Assembly (NCBI RefSeq): GCF_041261445.1
Contig: NZ_JBGCCU010000006.1
Location: 186,001 to 250,000, forward strand
Direction: 5' to 3'
DNA: 64,000 bases
From: Catenulispora sp. EB89
GTDB taxonomy: Bacteria; Actinomycetota; Actinomycetes; Streptomycetales; Catenulisporaceae
This document shows positions 35,911-45,104 of the stretch, in pieces (position 1 is the stretch's first letter; every line of letters starts with the position of its first letter). The notes below the pieces were generated by a model. The model saw nothing but the letters and a program-made list of their open reading frames with translations, was not told the origin of the DNA and made no database searches. The translations under genes were made by a program, and so were the position numbers.

Positions 35911-37476
35911 ATGTCCCCGCGACTGAGGGCGGCGCTCGGCGCCGTGGCCGGGGTGGCGCTGGCGGCGGGTTCGGCGACCGCCGCGGTGCTCGTGCCCGGA
36001 ACCGCGAGCGCCGCCACGGCGGTCCAGTGTCAGGTCACGTATTCGATCAGCAGCGATTGGGGGACGGGTTTCACCGCGAACGTCACGATCGCGAACGTCG
36101 GCGCCAGCGCGTGGTCGTCCTGGACGCTGGGGTACTCCTACGGGGGGAACCAGACGTTGCAGAACGGCTGGAACGGCACGTGGTCGCAGTCCGGCCACGC
36201 CGTGACGGTCGCCAACGCCTCCTACAACGGCTCGGTGGCGGCCGGCGCGAACACCAGCATCGGCGCCAACTTCACCTACACCGGCAGCAACGCCGCGCCG
36301 ACCGTGTTCAGCGTCGACGGCACCGCGTGCAACGGCGTGGGCTCGCCGTCCTCGACGCCGAGCACCACACCCAGCACGACGCCGAGTACGACCCCCAGTA
36401 CGACGCCGAGCACGACCCCGAGCACGACGCCCAGCACAACCCCGAGCTCCACTCCCCCGTCGTCCGGCGCCCCGGCGCTGCACGTCTCGGGCAACCAGCT
36501 CGTGGACGGCACCGGGAAGGTCTTCGTCCCGCACGGGGTGAACCGCTCGGGCGCGGAGTTCGCGTGCGTCCAGGGCAAGAGCATCTTCGACGGTCCGGTC
36601 GACGACGCCTCGGTGGCCGCGATCGCGTCCTGGAAGGCGAACATCGTCCGGGTGCCGCTGAACGAGGACTGCTGGCTCGGGGAGTCGAACGTGCTGCCGC
36701 AGTACGGCGGCGCGACGTACCAGGCCGCGATCGAGGGCTTCGTCAGCCTGCTGCACCAGCACGGCCTGGCGGTCATCCTCGACCTGCACTGGACCGACGG
36801 CGTCTACACCGGCCAGTCCTCGGCCTGTTCGGTGGCCACCGCGACCTGCCAGAAGCCGATGCCGGACGCGGCCAAAGCCCCGGCGTTCTGGGCCTCGGTG
36901 GCCGGCGCGTTCAAGAACGACCAGTCGACGGTCTTCGACCTCTTCAACGAGCCGTACCCGGACTTCGCCGCCGGCTTCAACTCCGCGGCCGGCTGGTCGT
37001 GCTGGCAGAACGGCGGCACCTGCACCGGCATCACATACCAGGTCGCCGGGATGCAGTCGCTCGTGAACGCGGTGCGGGGCGCCGGGGCGAACAATGTCCT
37101 GATGCTCGGCGGGGTGGCCTACTCGAACGACCTGAGCCAGTGGCTGGCGCACGAGCCGACGGACCCGCTGCACAACCTCGCGGCCTCGTGGCACTCGTAC
37201 AACTTCAACTCGTGCTCGTCCTCGTCGTGCTGGGACTCCCAGGTCGCGCCGGTCATCGCGCAGGTGCCGGTGATCCCCGGGGAGATCGGGGAGAACGACT
37301 GCGGGCACTCCTACATCGACACGCTGATGGCGTGGCTGGACAGCCACCACACCGGGTACTCGGCGTGGACGTGGAACACCTGGGACTGTTCTCAGGGTCC
37401 TTCGTTGATCAGCGCCTACGACGGGACGCCGACGGCTTACGGCGCCGGGTACAAGGCGCACCTGGCCACGTTCTGA
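35911..37476 (+). CDS. Secreted CBM2-GH5 endoglucanase
   Basis: A 521-residue secreted cellulase. The signal peptide ends at about residue 34 (GTASA). CBM2 covers about 37-140, a (TPST)n linker runs to about 185, and the GH5 domain follows. The acid/base is E347 in LFNEPYPD and the nucleophile is E458 in PGEIGEND. GH5 enzymes cut beta-1,4-glucan internally. ATG at 35911 has GGAGGAGG just upstream. The gene faces away from the LacI regulator and its palindrome. The CBM2 is nearly the same as that of the GH6 enzyme, pointing to recent exchange. Confidence 0.95.
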   Translation: MSPRLRAALGAVAGVALAAGSATAAVLVPGTASAATAVQCQVTYSISSDWGTGFTANVTIANVGASAWSSWTLGYSYGGNQTLQNGWNGTWSQSGHAVTVANASYNGSVAAGANTSIGANFTYTGSNAAPTVFSVDGTACNGVGSPSSTPSTTPSTTPSTTPSTTPSTTPSTTPSTTPSSTPPSSGAPALHVSGNQLVDGTGKVFVPHGVNRSGAEFACVQGKSIFDGPVDDASVAAIASWKANIVRVPLNEDCWLGESNVLPQYGGATYQAAIEGFVSLLHQHGLAVILDLHWTDGVYTGQSSACSVATATCQKPMPDAAKAPAFWASVAGAFKNDQSTVFDLFNEPYPDFAAGFNSAAGWSCWQNGGTCTGITYQVAGMQSLVNAVRGAGANNVLMLGGVAYSNDLSQWLAHEPTDPLHNLAASWHSYNFNSCSSSSCWDSQVAPVIAQVPVIPGEIGENDCGHSYIDTLMAWLDSHHTGYSAWTWNTWDCSQGPSLISAYDGTPTAYGAGYKAHLATF

Positions 37477-37511
37477 GCCGCTGCTGAGCCACTGCTGAAC
37501 CGGTCGATCCG

Positions 37512-37566
37512 CGGTCGGCTCAGCGGTCGGCTCAGCGGTCGGCTCAGCGGTCGGCTCAGCGGTCGG
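37512..37566. repeat. 12-bp tandem repeat CGGTCGGCTCAG, 4.6 copies
   Basis: Four perfect 12-bp units plus a partial one begin 35 bp after the GH5 stop, preceded by degenerate CTGCTGAGCC copies. It lies between the convergent GH5 and xylulokinase genes. No stem is evident. Confidence 0.9.
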
Positions 37567-37641
37567 TGACGCGAGCGCTCAATGCCCGGTGCCGCCGACC
37601 CTCACCGGCGGCACCGGGCTGTTCCTCCGCGTCCTCGCCGG

Positions 37642-39024
37642 TCAGGCGGCGCGATCGCGGAACTCGTGGTAGCGCTCCCGGATCTCCGGGAGCGGCTTGC
37701 CGTCGTACGTTTCAGTGCCCTGCGTCACGCGCCGGGGCGGGTCGTCGGAGCCGGCCAGGGCCCAGGCCGCTTGCGCCGCCGCGCCGTCGGCCACGTACTC
37801 GCCCGGGGGCGGCACGGTCACCGGATAGCCGAGGATCGACGGGGCGACGGCCCGGACGGCCTCCGAGCGCGCACCGCCGCCGATGAGCAGGACCCGCCCG
37901 ACCGGGACGCCGAGCTCGGTCAGCGCGTCCAGACCGTCGGCCAGGCCGCAGAGCATGCCCTCCACCGCCGCGCGCGCCAGGTGCGCGGCGGTCGCGTTGG
38001 CCAGCCGCAGGCCGTGGATCGAGCCGGCGGCGTCGGGCAGGTTCGGGGTGCGCTCGCCTTCGAGGTACGGGATCAGCGTGAGGCCGTCGGCCCCGGGCGG
38101 TGCGGACAGCGCCAACCGGGAGAGCTCGTCGAGGTCGACGCCGGCCATCGCCGAGGCGGCGTCCAGGACGCGCGCGGCGTTGAGCGTGCAGACCAGCGGG
38201 AGGTGGCGGCCGGTCGCGTCGGCGAAGCCCGCGACGGTGCCGGTGGCCTCGGCGGTCGCCAGGTCGCTGACCGCGAACACGGTTCCCGAGGTGCCGATCG
38301 ACACGACGACGTCGCCGACGCGCGCGCCGAGGCCGAGCGCCGCGGCGGCGTTGTCGCCGGCGCCGGGGGCCAGCGCGATGTCGCCGTAGTGCCCGACGAC
38401 CTCGCGGACCCCGGCGACGCGCGGCACGGCGACCTCCCGGCCGAGCGCCCTGGCGAGCAGGTCGGGGCGGTACTCGCCGGTGTTCGGCGACCAGTAGCCG
38501 GTGCCGGAGGCGTCGCTGCGGTCGGTGGTCAGCTCACTGATGTCGGTGCTGCCGCGCAGCCGCCAGGTGAGCCAGTCGTGCGGAAGACAGACCGCTGCGA
38601 CGCGCGCCGCGTTCTCGGGCTCGTGCTCGGCGAGCCAGCGGAGCTTGGTCACGGTGAACGAGGCCACCGGGACCGAGCCGACGGCCTGGGCCCAGGCCTC
38701 GGCGCCGAGTTCGCGCACGAGTTCGTCGGCGGCATGCGCGGAGCGGGTGTCGTTCCACAGCAGCGCCGGCCGGATCACCTGGCCGTGCTCGTCGAGGCAC
38801 ACCATGCCATGCTGCTGGCCGCCGACCGCGAGCGCTTCGACGCCGTCCAGGCCGCCGGCCTCCTCGATGGCGGCGTGCAGCGCCTGCCACCACGCCTCGG
38901 GGTCGACCGCGGTGCCTGGCGGGTGCGGAGCGGAGCCCTGGCGCACCAGGGCTCCGCTGTCCACGTCGCGGATCACGACCTTGCACGACTGCGTCGAGGA
39001 GTCGACGCCGGCGACCAGGCTCAC
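37642..39024 (-). CDS. xylB: Xylulokinase
   Basis: A 460-residue FGGY sugar kinase that phosphorylates D-xylulose to xylulose 5-phosphate. Visible are the N-terminal [10 protein letters not shown] phosphate loop, QQHGMV, WNDTRS and the catalytic-Asp motif [11 protein letters not shown], then IGGGARS near the C-terminus. The GTG start has GAGGT upstream. It is 46 bp downstream of xylA on the same strand, giving an isomerase-kinase operon opposite a ROK regulator. Confidence 0.96.
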   Translation of the reverse strand: MSLVAGVDSSTQSCKVVIRDVDSGALVRQGSAPHPPGTAVDPEAWWQALHAAIEEAGGLDGVEALAVGGQQHGMVCLDEHGQVIRPALLWNDTRSAHAADELVRELGAEAWAQAVGSVPVASFTVTKLRWLAEHEPENAARVAAVCLPHDWLTWRLRGSTDISELTTDRSDASGTGYWSPNTGEYRPDLLARALGREVAVPRVAGVREVVGHYGDIALAPGAGDNAAAALGLGARVGDVVVSIGTSGTVFAVSDLATAEATGTVAGFADATGRHLPLVCTLNAARVLDAASAMAGVDLDELSRLALSAPPGADGLTLIPYLEGERTPNLPDAAGSIHGLRLANATAAHLARAAVEGMLCGLADGLDALTELGVPVGRVLLIGGGARSEAVRAVAPSILGYPVTVPPPGEYVADGAAAQAAWALAGSDDPPRRVTQGTETYDGKPLPEIRERYHEFRDRAA

Positions 39025-39070
39025 CGGGACCTCACCGCGCCGAGTCCTCGGTGCTCGTTCGCGGGGTGCG

Positions 39071-40240
39071 TCACCGGGCGCCCATCAGGTGCTCGACGGC
39101 GAGCTGGGTCAGGCGGACCGCGCCCAGACCGCGCTCGGCGGCCTCGTCGGGGTCGAACTCCTCGTAGGCGGTGCGGTCGGCGAGCAGGTCGGCGTAGGTC
39201 TCGCCGGCGGCCAGGGTCGGCGTGGCCAGCTCGTCCACGCGGGCCGCCGCGCGCGCCTCGGCGACCTCGGGGTCGGCGCGGAACGCCGCGGCGCGCTCCT
39301 TGAGCAGCAGGTAGGTGCTCATGTTCGCGGCGGCGGACTGCCAGACCCCGGTGATGTCCTCGGTGCGGGCCGGCTTGTAGTCGAAGTGCCGGGGGCCCTC
39401 GTAGCCGCCGGTCTCCAGCAGGTCCACCAGGAAGAAGGCGTTGAGCAGGTCGCCGTGGCCGAAGACCAGGTCCTGGTCGAACTTGATGCCGCGCTGGCCG
39501 TTGAGGTCGATGTGGAAGAGCTTGCCCTGCCACAGCGCCTGCGCGATGCCGTGCGCGAAGTTCAGGCCGGCCATCTGCTCGTGGCCGACCTCGGGGTTCA
39601 GGCCGACCATCTCGTGGTGTTCCAGGGTGCTGATGAAGCCCAGCGCGTGGCCGATCGTGGGCAGCAGGATGTCGCCGCGCGGCTCGTTCGGCTTGGGCTC
39701 CAGGGCGAAGCGGATGCCGTAGCCGCGGTCGATGACGTACTCGGCCAGCAGGTCCAGGCCCTCGCGGTAGCGGTCCAGCGCGGCGCGCACGTCCTTGGCC
39801 GCGTCCGACTCCGAGCCCTCGCGGCCGCCCCAGAAGACGTAGGTGTGGGCGCCGAGCTCGGCCGCCAGGTCCAGGTTGCGCATGACCTTGCGCAGCGCGT
39901 AGCGCCGGACGTCGCGGTCGTTGCTGGTGAACGCGCCGTCCTTGAACACCGGGTGCTTGAACAGGTTGGTGGTGGCCATCGGCACCTTCAGGCCGGTGGC
40001 GTCCAGGGCCTCGCGGAAGCGGGCGATGTGCTTGGCGCGCTCGTCGTCGACGGACCCGAAGGGGATCAGGTCGTCGTCGTGGAAGGTGACGCCGTACGCG
40101 CCGAGCTCGGCCAGCCGGTGCACGGTCTCGACCGGGTCCAGCGCGGGCCGGGTCGGGTCGCCGAACGGGTCCTGGGCCTGCCAGCCGACGGTCCACAGGC
40201 CGAAGGTGAATTTGTCCGCGGGTGACGGTGCGACGGTCAT
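39071..40240 (-). CDS. xylA: Xylose isomerase
   Basis: A 389-residue TIM-barrel isomerase of the short actinobacterial class (D-xylose to D-xylulose; also acts on glucose). Metal and catalytic motifs are [36 protein letters not shown] and HIDLNGQ. AGGAG precedes the ATG. It starts the xylAB operon and is divergent from the ROK regulator, as in Streptomyces. Confidence 0.97.
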   Translation of the reverse strand: MTVAPSPADKFTFGLWTVGWQAQDPFGDPTRPALDPVETVHRLAELGAYGVTFHDDDLIPFGSVDDERAKHIARFREALDATGLKVPMATTNLFKHPVFKDGAFTSNDRDVRRYALRKVMRNLDLAAELGAHTYVFWGGREGSESDAAKDVRAALDRYREGLDLLAEYVIDRGYGIRFALEPKPNEPRGDILLPTIGHALGFISTLEHHEMVGLNPEVGHEQMAGLNFAHGIAQALWQGKLFHIDLNGQRGIKFDQDLVFGHGDLLNAFFLVDLLETGGYEGPRHFDYKPARTEDITGVWQSAAANMSTYLLLKERAAAFRADPEVAEARAAARVDELATPTLAAGETYADLLADRTAYEEFDPDEAAERGLGAVRLTQLAVEHLMGAR

Positions 40241-40314
40241 GGCCGGCTCCTGGCACGATCGAGGGGAATTGTTTAATGGATGAACTTATGGTCCGGCTGT
40301 GGCATTGTCAAGAC
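40241..40314. promoter_or_regulatory. Divergent xylA/xylR promoter with AT-rich operator-like patch
   Basis: A 25-bp AT-rich stretch (40267-40291, around AATTGTTTAATGGATGAACTT) stands out in this GC-rich region. It has partial dyad symmetry (GTTTAA/TGAACT). It is the likely binding site of the ROK regulator and the xylA promoter. Confidence 0.55.
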
Positions 40315-41598
40315 ATGCCCGCGCCCACCAGCCCCGCCGACGCCGCTGATTCCGCCGACTCAGCCGCTGACTCAGCCGCTGCCTCCGCTGCCTCCGACGA
40401 CCGGGATGGCCGCGCCGGCCACGCCGGCCGGACGGCCGCCGAACCGGTTCGCCCGGCCGGCCCCGCCGACCGCGCGATCCCCAACCCGGCGCGCCAGGCC
40501 AGCATCCGCAACGCCAACCTGGCGCTGGTCTACCGCCTGATCCTGGACGCTCCGGCCCCACTGTCCCGCGCCGCGCTGGCGGCGGCCACCGGGGTGACCC
40601 GGGCGACCGCGTCGGCGCTGGCCGACGCGCTGTTGGAGGCCGGGCTGATCGTGGAAGTTTCACCGCCGCCGGCCACCGGCGCGGGCCGGCCGGCCGCCGG
40701 GCTGGTGCCGTCGGCGGACGGACCGGCGGGGCTGGGGCTGGAGATCAACGTCGACTACCTGGCGGCCTGCGTGGTGGACCTGACCGGCGCGGTGCACGCG
40801 ACCGTCATCCGGCACGGCGACCAGCGCGGGCGCGCGGTGGCCGAGGTGCTGGCCGATCTGGCGGGGGCGGCCGGCGAGGCGGCGGCGCAGGCCCGGCTGA
40901 CCGTCGCCGGCGCGGCGCTGGCGGTGCCGGGTCTGGTCGAGGCGCCGCACGGCCGGATCCGGCGGGCGCCGAACCTGGTGTGGCAGGACGTGGAGATCGG
41001 GGCGGCGTTGGGGCGGGCGCTGCCGGACCTGCCGTTCGAGCCGGTGATCGGGAACGAGGCCGACTTCGCGGCGTTGGCCGAGGCTCATGGGGCACCTGAC
41101 GTGGGGGGCTTGCCCCTGACGGATTTTCTCTACGTCTCCGGCGAGATCGGCGTCGGCGCCGGCGTGATCCTGGACCGCGAGCTCTTCCGGGGCGCGCGCG
41201 GCTGGGCCGGCGAGATCGGGCACGTCACGGTCGTGCCCGACGGCGTTCGGTGCCGGTGCGGTGCCCGGGGATGTCTGGAGACCGTCGCCGGCCTGGAGGC
41301 ACTGCGCCGGGACGGACCCGAGGTCGCCGCGTCCGCACTCGGCCGCGCGGCGGCGGCCGCCGTCAACCTGCTCGACCTGCCCGCGGTGGTGCTCGGCGGG
41401 GCGTACGCCCGGCCGGAGTTCGCCGCTTTAGTGCCCGGCGTGGAGAAGGCGCTGGCCGAGCACGTGGTCTCCGCGGCCTGGGCCCCGGTCGCGGTGCGCG
41501 TGTCCCGGCGCGGCACGGCGGCGGCGGTGACCGGCGCGGCGACGGCCGTCATCCGGCGCGTGCACGGCGATCCGGCCGCGTGGATGGCAGCCTGCTGA
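40315..41598 (+). CDS. ROK-family transcriptional regulator (XylR-type)
   Basis: A 427-residue repressor. After a low-complexity Ala/Asp/Ser tail of about 60 residues the winged helix covers about 62-115 (RQASIRNANLALVYRLI ... SRAALAAATGVTRATASAL). The ROK sugar domain follows with the zinc motif CRCGARGCLE. Such proteins sit opposite xylA and release DNA when xylose binds. ATG at 40315 is chosen because codons upstream are AT-rich and non-coding in character. No clear Shine-Dalgarno precedes it, so translation may be leaderless. Confidence 0.92.
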   Translation: MPAPTSPADAADSADSAADSAAASAASDDRDGRAGHAGRTAAEPVRPAGPADRAIPNPARQASIRNANLALVYRLILDAPAPLSRAALAAATGVTRATASALADALLEAGLIVEVSPPPATGAGRPAAGLVPSADGPAGLGLEINVDYLAACVVDLTGAVHATVIRHGDQRGRAVAEVLADLAGAAGEAAAQARLTVAGAALAVPGLVEAPHGRIRRAPNLVWQDVEIGAALGRALPDLPFEPVIGNEADFAALAEAHGAPDVGGLPLTDFLYVSGEIGVGAGVILDRELFRGARGWAGEIGHVTVVPDGVRCRCGARGCLETVAGLEALRRDGPEVAASALGRAAAAAVNLLDLPAVVLGGAYARPEFAALVPGVEKALAEHVVSAAWAPVAVRVSRRGTAAAVTGAATAVIRRVHGDPAAWMAAC

Positions 41599-41623
41599 TC
41601 CGGCGCCGGCGCCTGCTTCTGCC

Positions 41624-42064
41624 TCACCCCTGGCCGACGAGCCGGGCCAGCGCGCGGTCCAGGTCCAGGTGCCGGGGCTCGGAGCCGGCCGGGACGATCG
41701 CGTAGGCGTGGCACAGGAACATCCGCACCGCGACCTGCGGCGTGATGACCAGGGCGGTCGAGGCGCCGCTGCGCAGCTCGATCATCAGGTCGCTGGGTCC
41801 GAACGGCCAGACGTGCACGTCGCCCTCGCCGGTCGGGGTGTGCAGGCCGTCGGTCAGCAGATCGCGGGCGAAGACCCATTCGATGCCGTCGACGACCCGG
41901 CCGTCCCCGCCGTCCCCGTCCCGGTCGGGGTCGACGTCCAGGAACGCCAGCCGGACCGCGAACGGATCGTCGGAACGGAAGCGGAGCACCGCGGGCACTC
42001 CGGCCATCCGCGTGTCGGAGGTCACCACGTGGGTCTTGAGCGGCTGTTCGTGGGTGGCGAGCAT
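41624..42064 (-). CDS. SsgA-like protein (SsgB type), sporulation cell division
   Basis: A 146-residue protein of the SsgA-like (SALP) family, known only from sporulating actinomycetes. Conserved features are DPFAVRLAFLDVD, VEWVFARDLL-like (IEWVFARDLL), TGEGDVHVWP and a C-terminal LDLDRALARL. SsgB recruits FtsZ to future septa in aerial hyphae. AAGGAG lies 9 bp before the ATG. It stands alone, convergent with the ROK gene and divergent from a sigma factor. Which SALP subtype it is cannot be fixed by eye. Confidence 0.9.
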   Translation of the reverse strand: MLATHEQPLKTHVVTSDTRMAGVPAVLRFRSDDPFAVRLAFLDVDPDRDGDGGDGRVVDGIEWVFARDLLTDGLHTPTGEGDVHVWPFGPSDLMIELRSGASTALVITPQVAVRMFLCHAYAIVPAGSEPRHLDLDRALARLVGQG

Positions 42065-42263
42065 CGCTGTCACTCCTTGCTGTCGGCCGGCCTGACAGGC
42101 GTCACCGTCAGGCCGCTGTACTGGCGTTATCACAACAAGGACTTGTGAAGGGAGCCTGACCTTACGCCGTTTTCGCCCGGAATCTCTGTGATCTACGCCA
42201 CACCGGGAGCAAAACGGATCTTCGGTACCATCGGTACGCACAGCGACGACTTGGGGTGCGATC

Positions 42264-44192
42264 GTGACCGAAGCGGCCGTAGACGACCAAAAGCCCGGCG
42301 ACGACGCGGAGCCGGAACCGGGTGCGCCCGGCGCACCGGACGTGCCGGGCGCCGACCTCGCCGCGTACACCCGCGTCTACGAGGAACACAACGCCCGCCT
42401 GACGGCCTACGCCCGCACCCTGACCGGCAACCCCTCCACCGCCGAGGACCTGGTCGCCGAGGCCCACTTCCGCGTCTGGCGCCGCATCGCGGCCGGCCAC
42501 GCGGTGGAGAACGTCCCGGCGTACCTGGCGACGACGATCCGCAACCTCGCGAACACCCTCCACCGCGCCACGACCGAGATCCCGCTGCCGACGGAATCCG
42601 CCGAGGCGGCCGCGGCATTCGGCAGCTCGCACGCGAGCGCTGCTACTACGGAGGACCTGTCGCAGCGGATCGCCCACGTAGACTTCATCACGCGGCTCCT
42701 GAAGGACCTGCCGGAGCGCTGGGTCCAGGCGCTGTGGCTGTCGGAGGTCGAGGACCTCCCGCTGGAGACGGTGGGACGGCACATCGGCGCGAACAGCAAC
42801 GCGACAGCAGTGCTGCTGAACCGCGCGCGGGAAGGGCTGCGCCAGGCATTCCTGCGCGGCTACCCGGGAGCGCCGGCGGCGGAGGCGTGCGCGAAGCACT
42901 GGCAGAAGATGCCGTCGCTGGTACGTGGCGGCCTGTCGGCGCGGCAGACGGACTCACTGCGCGCGCACGCGGAGCAGTGCGACGACTGCCGGGCGCGGAT
43001 GGCCGCGCTGCAGCAGGTGAACCTGCGGCTGCCGGTGCTGCTCGGACCGGCGCTGCTGCTGCTCGGGCTGGGCGGCGGGGCGCGGTGGCTGGTTGCGGTG
43101 GGGGCGGGCGCTGGCGTTGGGGCTGGCGCGGTTGGCGGGGCGGCTGGCGCAAATGCAGGCGGAGCTGCGGCTGGGACGAACGGCGCGATGGCTGGCAGCA
43201 CTGCTACCGGCGCAAAAGCTGCCGGCGCTGCTGGCGCGAAGGCTGCTGGCGGGGCTGGCGGCGCGGTCGGCGCGAAGGGCGCGGTGGCTGGCGGAAAAGC
43301 TGCCGGCGCTGCTGACGCGAAGGCTGCTGGTGTGGTCGGCGGGGCGAAGGCTGGCGGGGCTGGTGGCGCGGTCGGCGCGAAAGGCACGGTGGCTGGCGGC
43401 GCTGCTGCTGGCGGAAAAGCAGCTGGTGCAGTTGGCGGGGCGAAAGCCGGCGGGGCTGCTGGCGCGGTCGGCGCAACGCGCCACCTTCGCCACGTCGGCG
43501 GCAAGCTGCGGCATGGGGTTTCGAGCGGCGCCGGCAAGGCGGCCGTGGTGTCGGCGGGCGTGATGGGTTCGGCGGCGATTGCTGTCGCGGCGGTGGCCTT
43601 GACCGGCGGTGCCGCACATTCGAGCGCCACCCCGCAACCTCCCGTCGACACGCAGCCCGCCAAGTCCACGGCACCCGTGGCCAAGACCACGCCCTCGACT
43701 CCAGCACCTGCCCCGTCGACCGCGCCTCCGCAACAGCCCGTGGCACCGGTCCAATACACGCCTCGCCACGCTGCTCCCAAGACCGTCGTCCCGGCGCCGG
43801 CTCAGACACCAGCTCCGGTGCAAGCTCCCGCCGCTCAGGCCCCTGCGACACCGCAGCCCACGCCGGTCGCAACACAGTCCTCTGCGACACCGCCGCCGAG
43901 CACACCTCCGGTCGCGCCGCCTTCCAGCACGCCCACCACGCCCGCGCCGTCGACACCGCCCCCGACGCCCACACCGACGCCGCCGCCCTCAAGCACGCCC
44001 ACCACGCCCACTACCCCGCCGCCTTCGACCTCGCCGAGCAAGCCGGACCACGACATCGACGTGACCGTCACTGTGAGCCCCCAGCTCCAGGTCACAGTCA
44101 CCGTGCACCTCGACCACGACCCGCACCGCTCCCCCGCTGCCGGCGGCACGGCGGCCGCGCCGCACGATCCGTCCTCGAAATCACCCGGATGA
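42264..44192 (+). CDS. ECF sigma factor fused to a ZAS-like zinc motif and a membrane/Pro-rich extension
   Basis: A 642-residue protein. Sigma region 2 is about 32-95 (YTRVYEEHNARLTAYARTLTGNPSTAEDLVAEA) and region 4 about 130-190. An anti-sigma zinc motif HxxxCxxC follows (H235, C239, C242). Then come a hydrophobic stretch (about 255-275), a 140-residue Ala/Gly/Lys repeat, a second membrane helix (about 425-450) and a Pro/Thr/Ser-rich tail ending in a short beta-like segment. It thus looks like a sigma factor, its anti-sigma domain and a sensor in one chain, as in ECF groups with C-terminal extensions. Release from the membrane would require proteolysis. In the Ala/Gly stretch the third-position GC pattern fits another frame better, which may reflect repeat expansion. 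Confidence 0.82.
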   Translation: MTEAAVDDQKPGDDAEPEPGAPGAPDVPGADLAAYTRVYEEHNARLTAYARTLTGNPSTAEDLVAEAHFRVWRRIAAGHAVENVPAYLATTIRNLANTLHRATTEIPLPTESAEAAAAFGSSHASAATTEDLSQRIAHVDFITRLLKDLPERWVQALWLSEVEDLPLETVGRHIGANSNATAVLLNRAREGLRQAFLRGYPGAPAAEACAKHWQKMPSLVRGGLSARQTDSLRAHAEQCDDCRARMAALQQVNLRLPVLLGPALLLLGLGGGARWLVAVGAGAGVGAGAVGGAAGANAGGAAAGTNGAMAGSTATGAKAAGAAGAKAAGGAGGAVGAKGAVAGGKAAGAADAKAAGVVGGAKAGGAGGAVGAKGTVAGGAAAGGKAAGAVGGAKAGGAAGAVGATRHLRHVGGKLRHGVSSGAGKAAVVSAGVMGSAAIAVAAVALTGGAAHSSATPQPPVDTQPAKSTAPVAKTTPSTPAPAPSTAPPQQPVAPVQYTPRHAAPKTVVPAPAQTPAPVQAPAAQAPATPQPTPVATQSSATPPPSTPPVAPPSSTPTTPAPSTPPPTPTPTPPPSSTPTTPTTPPPSTSPSKPDHDIDVTVTVSPQLQVTVTVHLDHDPHRSPAAGGTAAAPHDPSSKSPG

Positions 44193-44271
44193 CCGCGACC
44201 GACAGGACACGCCGCCGCCTCCGATGAGTTGCTGGGGTGGGGGTCCGGTCGACCGAAGGAGGTCCGAGGCG

Positions 44272-44703
44272 ATGTCCAAGTCCGGCAAGAAGAACGAAGG
44301 GAGCGGTGACCACGTCGCGAAGTCCGACGTGCGCCACCGCTACAAGGTGACGGAGTTCGCCGACTTCACCCGGCGCGAGATGAAGCCCGACGGCTCGGAG
44401 AAGCTCATGCCCCGAGTCGCGGTCCTGACCCCGATGAACGGGGGTAAACAGGTCCGAGCCTACGTCCCGGGCAACCTCGACGAACCGCTGGAAGTCGGCT
44501 CCGTCGTGATGTGCCGCGCCCACGACAAGCCCAACAAGGGCGACGGCCCGCCGGTGAAGTTCCGCATCACCAACGTCGTCGGCGCCGGGGCCGGCGGCGA
44601 AGGCGGCTCGGACACGCTCAGCGCCGCGCAGAACGCGCAGCTCGCAGGCCGTGCGCCGGCCGGGGCCGCGCCGATGGAGCAGCGCGAAGCCGCACGCCAG
44701 TAA
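44272..44703 (+). CDS. Small conserved-type cytoplasmic protein, function unknown
   Basis: A 143-residue hydrophilic protein. AAGGAGG lies 9 bp before the ATG. The core (about 20-110) is a predicted beta-rich domain with RYKVTEFADFTRRE, VAVLTPMNGGKQVRAYVP and KFRITNVVG; the rest is Gly/Ala-rich. I do not recognise the family. It follows the fused sigma factor by 79 bp on the same strand, so cotranscription is possible, and a hairpin lies after it. Confidence 0.75.
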   Translation: MSKSGKKNEGSGDHVAKSDVRHRYKVTEFADFTRREMKPDGSEKLMPRVAVLTPMNGGKQVRAYVPGNLDEPLEVGSVVMCRAHDKPNKGDGPPVKFRITNVVGAGAGGEGGSDTLSAAQNAQLAGRAPAGAAPMEQREAARQ

Positions 44704-44763
44704 CGAAAAGTACGGCGAAGGCCGGTTCTGACAACCAGGCCTGACGGCTGATTCCGCAAGCCG

Positions 44764-44797
44764 ATCCGGGGCGTTCCCAGCAGGGGGCGCCCCGGAT
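44764..44797 (+). terminator. Hairpin terminator after the small hydrophilic protein
   Basis: ATCCGGGGCG (44764-44773) pairs perfectly with CGCCCCGGAT (44788-44797) around a 14-base loop. It lies 60 bp after the stop, before two minus-strand genes. Confidence 0.7.
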
Positions 44798-44825
44798 TCA
44801 CGCCTCGGATTCATGCCTCTGATAT

Positions 44826-45104
44826 TCAGAGGGCTTCCACGTCGGCGGCCTCGTGCTGACCCAGCAACCGAAGCACCAGGAACCCCCCGATGCCGGGCAG
44901 CAGCGCTGCCAGCTTGGCGGCAAGCACAGCGCGATCGTTACGCCACGTCGCAACAACGATGACGAGGTATGCGCAGCCGTGCGTAGGACCGATCAGCGAC
45001 GTCACCGGCTTCGCGTGGAACGTCGCGAGGTTCCCCAGCAGCACGATCAGCGTGACGAGCTCGACGAACGCGGCGATACGGAAGAAGCGAGCAGGCACCG
45101 TCAC
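44826..45104 (-). CDS. DUF3817-type small membrane protein
   Basis: A 92-residue protein with three predicted helices. The pattern RFFRIAAFVELVTLIVLL, KPVTSLIGPTHGCAYL and KLAALLPGIGGFLV matches the DUF3817 family of actinobacterial membrane proteins of unknown function. GTG at 45104 overlaps the stop of the upstream gene (GTGA), so the two are coupled. Confidence 0.88.
   Translation of the reverse strand: MTVPARFFRIAAFVELVTLIVLLGNLATFHAKPVTSLIGPTHGCAYLVIVVATWRNDRAVLAAKLAALLPGIGGFLVLRLLGQHEAADVEAL

Noticed and set aside
36276-36776. A minus-strand frame with a GVVLGVVLGVV repeat that looks like a membrane protein
   Set aside because: It is the complement of the TPST linker repeat of the GH5 cellulase.
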